DNA from: Paeniglutamicibacter sp. Y32M11
GTDB lineage: Bacteria > Actinomycetota > Actinomycetes > Actinomycetales > Micrococcaceae
Length of the DNA: 64,000 nucleotides
Assembly (NCBI RefSeq): GCF_019285735.1
Contig: NZ_CP079107.1
Coordinates: 992,001-1,056,000, forward strand
Direction: 5' to 3'
Translations under genes and position numbers: made by a program
Notes under the pieces: model-generated
Seen by the model: the letters and a program-made list of their open reading frames with translations, nothing else
Databases searched by the model: none
Told to the model about the DNA's origin: nothing
Shown: one piece after another, positions 37,027-45,189 of the stretch
Position numbering within the stretch: the stretch's first letter is position 1
How the letters are laid out: the number at the start of each line of letters is the position of its first letter

Positions 37027-37884
37027 ATGTCGTTCCTGATTACCGAAGACCGAGCCTCCCGCCGGACAGTGATCGGGCGCATGGTGGCCGGCCTCCTCGT
37101 TGCGGCAGTGTTCCTGATTCCCTACGCCGTGATGTTCGGCGGATCACTCAAAACCCGATCCGAAATCCTCGCAATTCCGCCCAGCTATCTGCCCCGGGAA
37201 GGCGCCCAATGGTCAAACTATCTGACCATGTGGGACACTCCGGAAACACCGGTGGCCTTCAACCTCATCTCAACCATTGTCATTTCCCTCTGCGCCACCC
37301 TGTTGGTGTTGCTGGTGGCCACCCCCGCCGCGTACTACACCGCCCGCTTCAAATTCCCGGGCAAAACGATGTTCATGTTCTTGGTGATTGTCACGCAAAT
37401 GCTGCAACCGGCGGTACTGACCGCAGGATTGTTTAAGCAAATGTTGGCCATGAATCTCTATGACACTTGGCTGGCCATGATCCTGATCAATGCTGCGTTC
37501 AATCTTGCCTTTGCGGTGTGGATCATGCATTCGTTCTTTGCCTCGGTACCCAAGGAAATTGATGAGGCAGCCCAGATCGACGGAGCTGGAAAGCTCCGCG
37601 TGCTCTTCCGCATCAACCTTCCATTGGTCTGGCCGGGCATTGTTACGGCGGTCATCTTTACGTTTGTCGCCTGCTGGAACGAATTTGCCGCGTCCCTGGT
37701 GATCCTTTCCACCGCGGAAAACCAGCCGCTCTCGGTGGCCCTGACGAAGTTTGTTGGGCAGTACTCCACGGCATGGCAATACGTCTTTGGTGTCTCGATC
37801 GTGGCCATCATTCCAGTCATCCTCCTCTTCATGCTTATTGAGAAACGCCTCATCGGCGGGCTTGCTGCCGGAGCCGTGAAGTAG
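37027..37884 (+). CDS. Sugar ABC transporter permease (MalG type)
   Basis: A 285-aa partner permease with six membrane segments and the EAA loop PKEIDEAAQIDGAGKLRVLFRINLPL near residue 177. It begins six bases after the first permease and its last base is shared with the start of the CutC-like gene. It pairs with the MalF-type subunit. Confidence 0.92.
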   Translation: MSFLITEDRASRRTVIGRMVAGLLVAAVFLIPYAVMFGGSLKTRSEILAIPPSYLPREGAQWSNYLTMWDTPETPVAFNLISTIVISLCATLLVLLVATPAAYYTARFKFPGKTMFMFLVIVTQMLQPAVLTAGLFKQMLAMNLYDTWLAMILINAAFNLAFAVWIMHSFFASVPKEIDEAAQIDGAGKLRVLFRINLPLVWPGIVTAVIFTFVACWNEFAASLVILSTAENQPLSVALTKFVGQYSTAWQYVFGVSIVAIIPVILLFMLIEKRLIGGLAAGAVK

Positions 37885-38651
37885 TGGAAGATCAGAAGCC
37901 CCAAAAGCTGCCGCTAGAAATTGTTGTGACGTCCGCACGTGGTGCTGCCACCGCGGTGAGCGCCGGCGCCGACCGGCTCGAGCTCTGTGAAGCCCTAGAA
38001 ATAGGTGGCATCACCTCCAACCCTGAGCTTGTTGCAGCAGTGCTGAACGAGGCCGCCGGGGTAGGCGTGCATGCCCTCATTCGTCCACGCGGTGGAAACT
38101 TCGTGTATTCGACCCAGGAGGTGGAACTGATGTTGGCCCAAGCCCGACGCACCGCGTCATCTGGGGTGGCCGGATTGGTGGTGGGAGCCCTTGACGCCGC
38201 GGGAAATGTTGACGTCGAAATCATGCGGAAACTCATCGATGAAGTCCGAACGATTAACCCGAACCTGGAGCTGACATTCCACCGAGCCATCGATGACTCC
38301 GCCGACCCCGTACGTGCGCTGAGCGAGGTGATCGAACTCGGTTTCACCCGCGTTCTCACAAGCGGGGGAGCCCCAGCGGCACCCGACGGGCTCTCCGTCC
38401 TTGCTCGTATGGTTCAGGCCAGCGCCGGAAAAATTCAGGTCATGGCCGGTGGTGGGATGCGCATCGAATACATCGAGAAGATGCTCGCTGCCGGGATCGA
38501 TGCCGTGCATTTTTCCGCGAAAGCTTCGTCCCCGGACGCCAGCTACATGGTGACGGATGGAAATATCGTGGCGGCGCTTCGTGACACCATAGATTCGTTG
38601 GCCTTTACGGCACGCATCCCCATGATTTTCGATAATGAGGCAGGGCACTAA
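37884..38651 (+). CDS. CutC family TIM-barrel protein
   Basis: A 255-aa CutC-family protein starting LEIVVTSARGAATAVSAGADRLELCEALEIGG, with IRPRGGNFVYS and LTFHRAIDDSADP as family blocks. CutC was named for copper tolerance, but the copper role is disputed and the fold is a TIM barrel with enzyme-like pockets. GTG 37884 overlaps the permease stop by one base and the DeoR gene follows at once, so it is embedded in a sugar operon. A role in sugar-derivative metabolism is therefore more plausible here (inference). Confidence 0.85.
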   Translation: MEDQKPQKLPLEIVVTSARGAATAVSAGADRLELCEALEIGGITSNPELVAAVLNEAAGVGVHALIRPRGGNFVYSTQEVELMLAQARRTASSGVAGLVVGALDAAGNVDVEIMRKLIDEVRTINPNLELTFHRAIDDSADPVRALSEVIELGFTRVLTSGGAPAAPDGLSVLARMVQASAGKIQVMAGGGMRIEYIEKMLAAGIDAVHFSAKASSPDASYMVTDGNIVAALRDTIDSLAFTARIPMIFDNEAGH

Positions 38652-39455
38652 TTGAAACGCGAAGAGCGACTCAGCACCATCTTGGAGTTGCTGGCCGAAT
38701 CAGGACAGATTGAGGTCGAGGATATTGTGCGCCGGTTGGCCGTTTCCCCGGCCACCGCGCGCCGAGACCTCGACTCGTTGGCAGCTGCCTCGCTGTTATC
38801 ACGAACTCACGGCGGAGCCGTCAGCCATGCTGTGGCCTATGACCTGCCGGTGAGATACCAAAAGGAAGACGCGACGGGGCAGAAACACGCCATTGCCGCG
38901 CACGCCGCCTCGTTGGTGTCCCAGGACATGATTGTTGGACTTTCCGGAGGCACCACCGCGAGTGCCATCGCCACGCAGCTGGGAATGCGCCGAGACTTGG
39001 TCAACGATTCGGGACGCCCCACGTTCACGGTCGTGACTAATGCCGTGAATATCGCCTCGTTGCTGGCGGTCCGCACGCACGTGAAAGTCATGGTGACCGG
39101 AGGGATACTTAATCCCCGATCCTATGAACTTGTGGGCCCCTTTGCCGAGCAAACACTGGAGAAGGTCACCCTCGATGTGGCGTTTGTCGGTATCAATGGC
39201 CTCGAGGCCAGTGTTGGTCCCACCGTTTCCGATGACATGGAAGCAGCCATCAACAACCTGATGATCCGGCGGGCTCGGCAAAGTTATCTGGTGTGCGACT
39301 CCTCCAAGATTGGGCATAGTGCCTTTGTCTCCCTCGAGCAGTCGACCTTCACCGCGCTGATCACCGACAGTGGGATCACCGACGAGCAAAAAAGGGTTCT
39401 CATCGAGGCAGGCATTCCCGTCATCGTTGCTGACCCGGAGACTAAAAGTCGTTAG
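38652..39455 (+). CDS. DeoR family repressor of the sugar locus
   Basis: A 267-aa regulator. The N-terminal DeoR helix-turn-helix is KREERLSTILELLAESGQIEVEDIVRRLAVSPATARRD in outline, with the recognition helix near residues 30-45. The C-terminal DeoRC sugar-phosphate sensor follows (GLSGGTTASAIA, VTGGILNPRSYELVGP). The TTG start at 38652 directly follows the CutC stop codon. It likely binds the ATGATT/AATCAT elements before the SIS and binding-protein genes and responds to a phosphosugar intermediate. It overlaps the convergent phosphotransferase gene by 4 bases. Confidence 0.88.
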   Translation: MKREERLSTILELLAESGQIEVEDIVRRLAVSPATARRDLDSLAAASLLSRTHGGAVSHAVAYDLPVRYQKEDATGQKHAIAAHAASLVSQDMIVGLSGGTTASAIATQLGMRRDLVNDSGRPTFTVVTNAVNIASLLAVRTHVKVMVTGGILNPRSYELVGPFAEQTLEKVTLDVAFVGINGLEASVGPTVSDDMEAAINNLMIRRARQSYLVCDSSKIGHSAFVSLEQSTFTALITDSGITDEQKRVLIEAGIPVIVADPETKSR

Positions 39456-40294
39456 TCGCGTGCTGCCGTGGCCGCAGCAAGCAGACGCGGCCGAATCTTC
39501 TCCAGCAGTGTTGTGAGATCTCGCTGGGGGCGCAGCGAGGCGTCGTAGAGGCTTTCCAGTCCCATGGCACCCAGCCACACACGCGCCCGCCATGCCTCAT
39601 CTGGGGTCGGTGCCAACTGCTCGATGAGCTCCGAACCGTGCCACATGCTCAGGTAGGCGGTATTGAGGGCGGGGTCCCAGGCCGCTGCCAGATCCCAATC
39701 TAGGATCCCGATCAAGGCTCCATCGTCCCAATGAAGATTGTGTCCCGCGAGATCACCATGGACCAGAGACGGAGTGACATCGGCAAAGGTGGCGACTGTC
39801 TGCGAGATCAGGAGTGCCTCGTTGGCGAGTTCGGGAGGCAATAGCCGGAGGGTTGCTTGGGTTTTTTCCTCGTTCCAGGGCCCCGCGAACGCGAACGGCT
39901 CGGCGAGGAGACCGGTGATTTTTGCCAGATTTACCGAAGCGAGTTCCTCGATAATCCCGCGCAGTGTTGAAGCCTCGCCGCTATGTGGTGGATGGGCTCG
40001 GCCAGGGATATAGCGTTGGACAACGGCCGAAAAATCGTCACCATGGAACACCTCACTGAGCGCGGTGGGTAGTTCAAAAGTGAAACTGGTTTCCAATGCT
40101 TGAACAAGATCGACCCTGCGCTGCATATCCTTTGCCGCTTCGGGCGTTCTACTGATGCGCAAAACAGCCTCGCCGGGAGCGATCAGGACGAGGTGAAATT
40201 GTCCGCCTTCTTCCACACGTGCAGATTTCCAATCCGGCCCGGGCATGAGGGACGCGGCCAGTTCATATTCGCTCGGGTGGGCAGCACGTGTCAT
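39452..40294 (-). CDS. APH-family phosphotransferase
   Basis: A 280-aa protein kinase-like fold of the aminoglycoside/choline phosphotransferase family. The Brenner motif is LVHGDLAGHNLHWDDG (catalytic Asp) and ILDWDLAAAWDP holds the metal-binding Asp. Many relatives are not resistance enzymes but act on small metabolites. Its tail-to-tail overlap with the DeoR gene gives no strong functional clue. ATG 40294 gives the family-like start. Confidence 0.8.
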   Translation of the reverse strand: MTRAAHPSEYELAASLMPGPDWKSARVEEGGQFHLVLIAPGEAVLRISRTPEAAKDMQRRVDLVQALETSFTFELPTALSEVFHGDDFSAVVQRYIPGRAHPPHSGEASTLRGIIEELASVNLAKITGLLAEPFAFAGPWNEEKTQATLRLLPPELANEALLISQTVATFADVTPSLVHGDLAGHNLHWDDGALIGILDWDLAAAWDPALNTAYLSMWHGSELIEQLAPTPDEAWRARVWLGAMGLESLYDASLRPQRDLTTLLEKIRPRLLAAATAARD

Positions 40295-40357
40295 GGCTCT
40301 ATTTTCACAGGTCAACGCGCAGGGGAGGGGAGCGCCACACAACGTAGGATCAAAGAC

Positions 40358-41170
40358 ATGAGCTCAAACGTTCCCAAGGAGACCCAGATCAGCGAGCCAT
40401 CGGAACGATCCGAGGCGGAAACGCTCCAACGCCGCGGACTCATCATAGAACTATTGATCGTGCTCGGCCTGTCACTGGGAAAATCGGGCATCTATTCCAT
40501 CGTTAACCTCGTTGACAAGATGACGCGAGCGCCCCTTGGATCGCAAACCACATCGCTGAACAACTCGCTTAATCAGCGACAGTATTTTGATCTGACATAT
40601 CAGCTGCTAGATATCTTCTTCGCCCTGGTTCCGGTGATGTTGGTGTTGTATCTGCTCTTTAGGAATCCCGGGGGTAGCCCCTTTGACCGGCTTGGCTTCA
40701 ATATGAAGAAGCCGCTGTGGGACCTGGGGTGGGGCGCCGGCCTGTTCCTCGCGATGGGTATCGGGACGCTGGGTGTCTACGCCCTGGGCCGACTACTCGG
40801 ATTGACCACGATCATTGTGCCGGCGGCATTGGATGACTATTGGTGGACGGTCCCGGTCCTCATTTTCTCGGCGATCCGCCACGGCATCCTAGAAGAAGTT
40901 GTTGTTGTCGGGTACCTCTTTGATCGACTTGGACGATTGGGTTGGGGCAAATGGCAAATCATAGTCACGAGCGCAGTGCTGCGCGGCAGCTACCACCTCT
41001 ATCAAGGCATTGGACCGTTCGTCGGTAATGTCGCCATGGGCATGATCTTTGGGTACGTGTACTCCAGGAAGGGCAGGGTCATGCCGCTGGTCATCGCGCA
41101 CGCCTTCTTGGACATCGCCGGATTTGTTGGTTATGCGTTATTGGGTTCCGCGATTGGCTTGGGCACGTAA
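40358..41170 (+). CDS. CPBP family intramembrane metalloprotease (Abi)
   Basis: A 270-aa membrane protein with about seven hydrophobic segments. CPBP motifs are visible: HGILEEVVVVGYL (glutamate pair; the usual Arg position is Val, as in many actinobacterial members), RGSYHLYQG and VIAHAFLD. Members cleave within membranes or in some cases give bacteriocin immunity. ATG 40358 gives a proper N-terminus; the frame open from 40100 is antisense to the phosphotransferase gene. Confidence 0.85.
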   Translation: MSSNVPKETQISEPSERSEAETLQRRGLIIELLIVLGLSLGKSGIYSIVNLVDKMTRAPLGSQTTSLNNSLNQRQYFDLTYQLLDIFFALVPVMLVLYLLFRNPGGSPFDRLGFNMKKPLWDLGWGAGLFLAMGIGTLGVYALGRLLGLTTIIVPAALDDYWWTVPVLIFSAIRHGILEEVVVVGYLFDRLGRLGWGKWQIIVTSAVLRGSYHLYQGIGPFVGNVAMGMIFGYVYSRKGRVMPLVIAHAFLDIAGFVGYALLGSAIGLGT

Positions 41171-41196
41171 AACACAGATAGATCGTCATTTTGAAC

Positions 41197-41240
41197 AGCC
41201 ATGCGCTACCCAGTATCCGAATGCTGGGTAGCGCATGGCT
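41197..41240. terminator. Hairpin terminator after the CPBP gene
   Basis: A perfect 17-bp stem (41197-41213 with 41224-41240) and 10-nt loop. The following ~220 bases up to 41464 hold no gene that I can recognise. Confidence 0.7.
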
Positions 41241-41464
41241 CAGTTGAGGAAATCAGAACCGGAGCGCCGCCGGGGAACGCCAATTGTCGCGGCCGGGCGC
41301 TGTATGCGCCGATTGGAGCCTCGACGGCGCGGTCATTCGTAGAACGCCGCTTGGCTTGAGCCGCACCGGGTCGGGCCTTCTATGGTGTTCAGTCGTGGCT
41401 TTCCGGCGCATCGCTTCGGCCCCGTGACTGACCGTCCATAAAGTCCATGAGTCGTTAACACCGA

Positions 41465-41507
41465 AGGAGGTGTGGTTGAACCGAATTCCGGTTCAACCAC
41501 ACCTCCT
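41465..41507. terminator. Long perfect hairpin after the VOC protein gene
   Basis: A 19-bp perfect inverted repeat (41465-41483 with 41489-41507), loop AATTC. It lies 29 bases beyond the stop of the minus-strand VOC gene, so it is probably its terminator. It stops read-through from both sides. Confidence 0.7.
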
Positions 41508-41535
41508 GATATTCGGGTGTCGGTTTGTCGCGCAG

Positions 41536-42180
41536 TTAGAGCGTGACCGAGCCCGATGGCGTTTCAAAGGTCACCGAGAGGATTCCCGGCGTCCCGTTGG
41601 GAGCTTGCCAATCAACAACAACGTCTCCAACGGGCAACTGTTCGGGCTGTCCGAGCCAGTCGGCAACGCGTTCGCTGGAACCGGCAATGCTGATCGAGGA
41701 GATCTTGCCAACCGGTTCAAGCGCCTTTGAAGGATGCAGGTTTTCGGTGCCGTCATCCCAACGCAGCATGTAGGGAACTTGAGGATCGGCAATCAAACCG
41801 TTGATGCCGATCTGACGCCACGTGAGTTCCTGTCCGTCCGGGAACTTCCGGTTTCCTGGCACCGAGCCGCGACCGAGGCGTTCTTCGAAGGGTGCCAAAT
41901 CGTCAACTGCAACACACCAGCCCATCCAACCTCCACCAAGTTCGGAACGGGCACGAACTGCCTGCCCAAACGGTGCCTTGTCGGAAGACGGGTGGTTCAG
42001 AACCTCAACAACTTCCAGGTACTGGCCGTTCCTCAGCGGGAAGATGACATTGCGTGTCCCAAAACGTGGGTGTACACCGCCCTTTACAGATTCGAGTCCA
42101 AGGGCCTCGCCGATCCGAGCGGCAGTTGCCGCGAGGCCGTCGGGTCCACAAGCATAAGTTACATGGTCCAACCTCATCAT
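41536..42180 (-). CDS. VOC/glyoxalase-like domain protein
   Basis: A 214-aa protein with a glyoxalase-like (VOC) fold. RLDHVTYACGPDGLAATAARIGEALG carries the first metal-type His, and RNVIFPLRNGQYLEVVEVLNHP carries the family Glu. The reaction is unknown. ATG 42180 or ATG 42177 can serve as start. The divergent region upstream carries a DtxR-like iron box at 42215-42232, about 35 bases before this start, so iron-dependent control is possible. Confidence 0.78.
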   Translation of the reverse strand: MMRLDHVTYACGPDGLAATAARIGEALGLESVKGGVHPRFGTRNVIFPLRNGQYLEVVEVLNHPSSDKAPFGQAVRARSELGGGWMGWCVAVDDLAPFEERLGRGSVPGNRKFPDGQELTWRQIGINGLIADPQVPYMLRWDDGTENLHPSKALEPVGKISSISIAGSSERVADWLGQPEQLPVGDVVVDWQAPNGTPGILSVTFETPSGSVTL

Positions 42181-42214
42181 GTGCCTATCATGGCACTTTG
42201 TGATCTGCCTCTCG

Positions 42215-42232
42215 AGTTAGGCTTACCTAACT
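42215..42232. promoter_or_regulatory. DtxR/IdeR-type iron box
   Basis: AGTTAGG-CTTA-CCTAACT is a perfect 7-bp palindrome closely matching the core of the DtxR/IdeR consensus (GTTAGGCTAACCTAA; one mismatch over 15). It lies between the VOC gene and the metY riboswitch leader. No iron-uptake gene is adjacent, so the controlled gene is uncertain. Confidence 0.55.
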
Positions 42233-42345
42233 TGCATTAGCTGGTCTCCTGCTAAGGTCGCTCGCAGTAGTGAGAAAGTGACCAGATTCGTCATATTGCG
42301 AGACGTGGTTGCCAAGATATGAAGCATTACGCCAAACTTGTTTCC

Positions 42346-42462
42346 AAGGTCATGAGTTTCAGCAGATAGCCCCGGCTTGCTGAACGGCAACCCTCCACCG
42401 CGGTGGGGTGCCCCGGGTGAAGACCAGGCCCCATATCAAAAAGATGTGGGACAAGCGCGGGA
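42346..42462 (+). promoter_or_regulatory. SAM riboswitch (SAM-IV type) controlling metY-metX
   Basis: The leader contains GGTCATGAG (from 42348), GCCCCGGCTTGCTG, CGGCAACCCTCC, CCGCGGTGGGGTGCCCCGGGTGA and the closing GACC (42422-42425). It is followed by a CCCATATC/GATGTGGG stem and ACAAGCGCGG (42451-42460), which can pair with the GCTT loop as the SAM-IV pseudoknot. This matches the actinobacterial SAM-IV layout I recall. A downstream hairpin (42481-42486 with 42492-42497) without a T-run may hide the start region. High SAM is expected to lower expression. Confidence 0.85.
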
Positions 42463-42534
42463 TTGCCCCCAGCATTGACACGGCCCCACTCGGGCCGGCT
42501 TTGGGCATACCCCAGAAACATTGAAGGGTACGTC

Positions 42535-43881
42535 ATGTCCGAGAATTGGTCCTTTGAAACCCGTCAGATCCACGTTGGACAGGAACCTGACGCAGCAACC
42601 GGTGCGCGCGCACTGCCGATCTACCAAACCAGCTCCTTTGTCTTCCCGAGCGCGGAAAGTGCAGCCGCACGCTTCGCCCTCGCCGAGCTTGCACCGATCT
42701 ACAGTCGCATTGGCAACCCAACGCAGGAAGCCGTAGAAACGCGCATCGCCAACCTCGAAGGCGGTGTTGGGGCCTTGCTCTTGGCCTCGGGTCAAGCAGC
42801 AACCACCCTCGCGATCCTGAACATTGCCGAGGCCGGAGACCATATCGTCGCCAGCCCGAGTCTCTATGGTGGAACGCAGAACCTGCTGAAGCACACGCTG
42901 CGCAAGCTCGGGATCGAAGTCACCTTTGTTGCCGATCCGGATGATCTTGCCCTGTGGCGGGAAGCGGTCAAGCCCAATACCAAGGCGTTCTTTGGAGAGG
43001 TCGTTTCCAACCCGCGCCAGGACGTCTTGGATATCGAAGGTGTCTCTGCCATCGCGCACGAGGTCGGTGTGCCACTGCTGGTTGATAACACCTTGGCCAC
43101 CCCGTACCTGATCCGTCCGATCGAATGGGGAGCGGACATTGTGATTCACTCCGCCACCAAGTACCTCGGCGGACACGGCACGGCCATCGCGGGTGTCATC
43201 GTGGATTCGGGCAACTTCGACTTCGCCGCAGATCCCGTAAAGTTCCCGGGCTTTAACACTCCCGACGAGTCTTACAACGGTCTAGTCTTTGCGCGTGATC
43301 TTGGCGTCAACGGTGCCTTGGGCGCCAACCTGGCCTACATCCTCAAGGCTCGCGTGCAATTGTTGCGTGACCTAGGAGCATCGGTTGCACCGTTCAATGC
43401 CTTCCTGATTGCACAGGGTCTTGAAACTCTCTCATTGCGTATTGAACGTCATGTAGCCAACGCGGTTGACGTTGCGTCATGGCTGGAGGCGCAGCCGCAG
43501 GTACTAGGTGTGCGTTACGCGGGCATCCCGTCCAGCCCGTGGTTTGAACGTGGTCGTAAGTATGGTCCGCGCGGTACCGGTGCCGTGGTCGCCTTCGAAA
43601 TTGCCGGAGGCAGCAGGGCCGGTCAGGCCTTTGTTGACGGGTTGACACTTCACTCGCACGTAGCGAATCTCGGCGACGTGCGCTCGTTGGTCATTCACCC
43701 GGCGTCGACCACACACGCCCAGTTGACGGAGGCCGAGCAGCTGGCTGCCGGTGTCTCACCTGGACTCGTGCGCTTGAGTGTGGGCATTGAGAATGTCGTT
43801 GACATCATTGCAGACCTGAAGTCCGGATTTGATGCTGTGGCACTGCTCGTTGATGATGTTGAGCTGCAAGAAACCCTATGA
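42535..43881 (+). CDS. metY: O-acetylhomoserine sulfhydrylase (MetY)
   Basis: A 448-aa PLP enzyme of the Cys/Met metabolism family. It makes homocysteine from O-acetylhomoserine and sulfide in the cytosol. YSRIGNPTQEAVETRIANLEGG and the PLP lysine motif HSATKYLGGHG are visible. Length over 420 aa separates MetY from MetB. ATG 42535 has GAAGGG upstream and lies ~70 bases past the SAM riboswitch. It overlaps metX by 4 bases. Confidence 0.93.
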   Translation: MSENWSFETRQIHVGQEPDAATGARALPIYQTSSFVFPSAESAAARFALAELAPIYSRIGNPTQEAVETRIANLEGGVGALLLASGQAATTLAILNIAEAGDHIVASPSLYGGTQNLLKHTLRKLGIEVTFVADPDDLALWREAVKPNTKAFFGEVVSNPRQDVLDIEGVSAIAHEVGVPLLVDNTLATPYLIRPIEWGADIVIHSATKYLGGHGTAIAGVIVDSGNFDFAADPVKFPGFNTPDESYNGLVFARDLGVNGALGANLAYILKARVQLLRDLGASVAPFNAFLIAQGLETLSLRIERHVANAVDVASWLEAQPQVLGVRYAGIPSSPWFERGRKYGPRGTGAVVAFEIAGGSRAGQAFVDGLTLHSHVANLGDVRSLVIHPASTTHAQLTEAEQLAAGVSPGLVRLSVGIENVVDIIADLKSGFDAVALLVDDVELQETL

Positions 43882-45026
43882 GCCTGGAGACAAAAGTGGT
43901 GCTTTACGATGCAGAAACCGCGGCGGCCTTGGACTTTGCGCCCGACGGTATCCTGAGGCACCTACCCACCGGCGCGTACACCTTTGAAACGGGTGGGACG
44001 CTTCCAAGCGTTGTCCTGGGTTATGAAACGTGGGGCACGCTCAACGAGGACGCATCGAACGCTGTGTTTATCGCCCACGCGCTTACGGGCGACAGCCACG
44101 TAGCGCGTGGGGCGTCAACCGAAGCTGGCTGGTGGGATGGCTTCATCGGCCCCGGTAAGACGGTGGACACGGATCGGTTCTTCGTGGTGGCCGCCAATAT
44201 GATTGGCGGCTGCTCCGGGACTACCGGACCGGCCAGCCTAGATCCTGAGGGTCAGCCGTGGGGGTCTCGTTTTCCCTTCACGACCATCAAGGATTCGGTG
44301 CGACTTGAAGCGCGTCTGGCAGATGCACTGGGGATCCAGGCATGGCATACCGTGTTGGGTGGCTCCATGGGTGGAGCCCGCGCCCTGGAATGGGCGGTGG
44401 AATTCCCGGAACGCGTTAGAAATTGTGTGGTGGTGGCCTGCACCGCCGAGTCCTCGGCGGATCAGATCGCCTTTGCCCAGGTGCAAAGCGCTGCCATCCG
44501 GCTAGACCCCGATTTTGCCGGCGGTGACTACTACGCAAACGACTCGGTCCCATCGGCTGGATTGGGCGTTGCTCGGCGCCTGGCCCACGTCACATATCGC
44601 ACCGCTGCCGAACTGGATCTGAGGTTCGGGCGCAACGCTCAAGGCGAGGAACTGCCTGTGGGCAGCCCAAGCCTGAACCGTGGGCGGTATCAAGTAGAAA
44701 GCTATCTGGATCACCAGGCGAGCAAATTGGCGAACCGCTTTGACGCCAATAGCTATCTGGTGCTGACCGAGGCGCTCATGAGCCATGACGTGGCCCGTGG
44801 GCACGGATCGCTTGAGGATGCCTTGGGACGCGTGGAGGACGTGAACTTCTTGGTCGCGGCGGTGGATTCGGATCGACTGTATTGGCCCGAACAGTCCGAG
44901 CGGCTGGCAAAGTCGCTGCCAAATCCGTGCACGGTTCAATACATCACCTCGCCGATCGGCCACGATGGTTTTCTGACTGACATTGAGCAGCTCAGCGACG
45001 CGCTCAGTGAGAATATTTTCAGCTAG
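43878..45026 (+). CDS. metX: Homoserine O-acetyltransferase
   Basis: A 382-aa alpha/beta-hydrolase-fold acetyltransferase producing O-acetylhomoserine for MetY. The nucleophile elbow is GGSMGGARALEWA (Ser at about residue 160), and SPIGHDGFLTD carries the catalytic His near the C-terminus. ATG 43878 overlaps the metY stop (ATGA), so the two are translationally coupled and share the SAM riboswitch. Confidence 0.95.
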   Translation: MSLETKVVLYDAETAAALDFAPDGILRHLPTGAYTFETGGTLPSVVLGYETWGTLNEDASNAVFIAHALTGDSHVARGASTEAGWWDGFIGPGKTVDTDRFFVVAANMIGGCSGTTGPASLDPEGQPWGSRFPFTTIKDSVRLEARLADALGIQAWHTVLGGSMGGARALEWAVEFPERVRNCVVVACTAESSADQIAFAQVQSAAIRLDPDFAGGDYYANDSVPSAGLGVARRLAHVTYRTAAELDLRFGRNAQGEELPVGSPSLNRGRYQVESYLDHQASKLANRFDANSYLVLTEALMSHDVARGHGSLEDALGRVEDVNFLVAAVDSDRLYWPEQSERLAKSLPNPCTVQYITSPIGHDGFLTDIEQLSDALSENIFS

Positions 45027-45051
45027 ATTTCCCCATCTAGCAGGTAGCTTT

Positions 45052-45108
45052 CATGGCAAAGGGTGGGTAGGAGGAGAAAAATTCTCGTCCTACCCACCCT
45101 TTGCCATG
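45052..45108. terminator. Bidirectional terminator after metX
   Basis: A perfect 21-bp stem (45052-45072 with 45088-45108); the 15-nt loop can itself pair (GAGAA/TTCTC). It lies beyond metX and faces the converging SGNH hydrolase gene. Confidence 0.85.
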
Positions 45109-45189
45109 TCCCGACGCGTGGAGCCCGCTTGTTCCCTTGGGGTGCCCCATGAGGCGAATTGACCCGTGGGACGGTCACGCTGATCAGGT

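Noticed and set aside
39452-40294. Aminoglycoside resistance gene
   Set aside because: The fold is APH-like, but nothing indicates an antibiotic substrate or a mobile context, so only the family is called.
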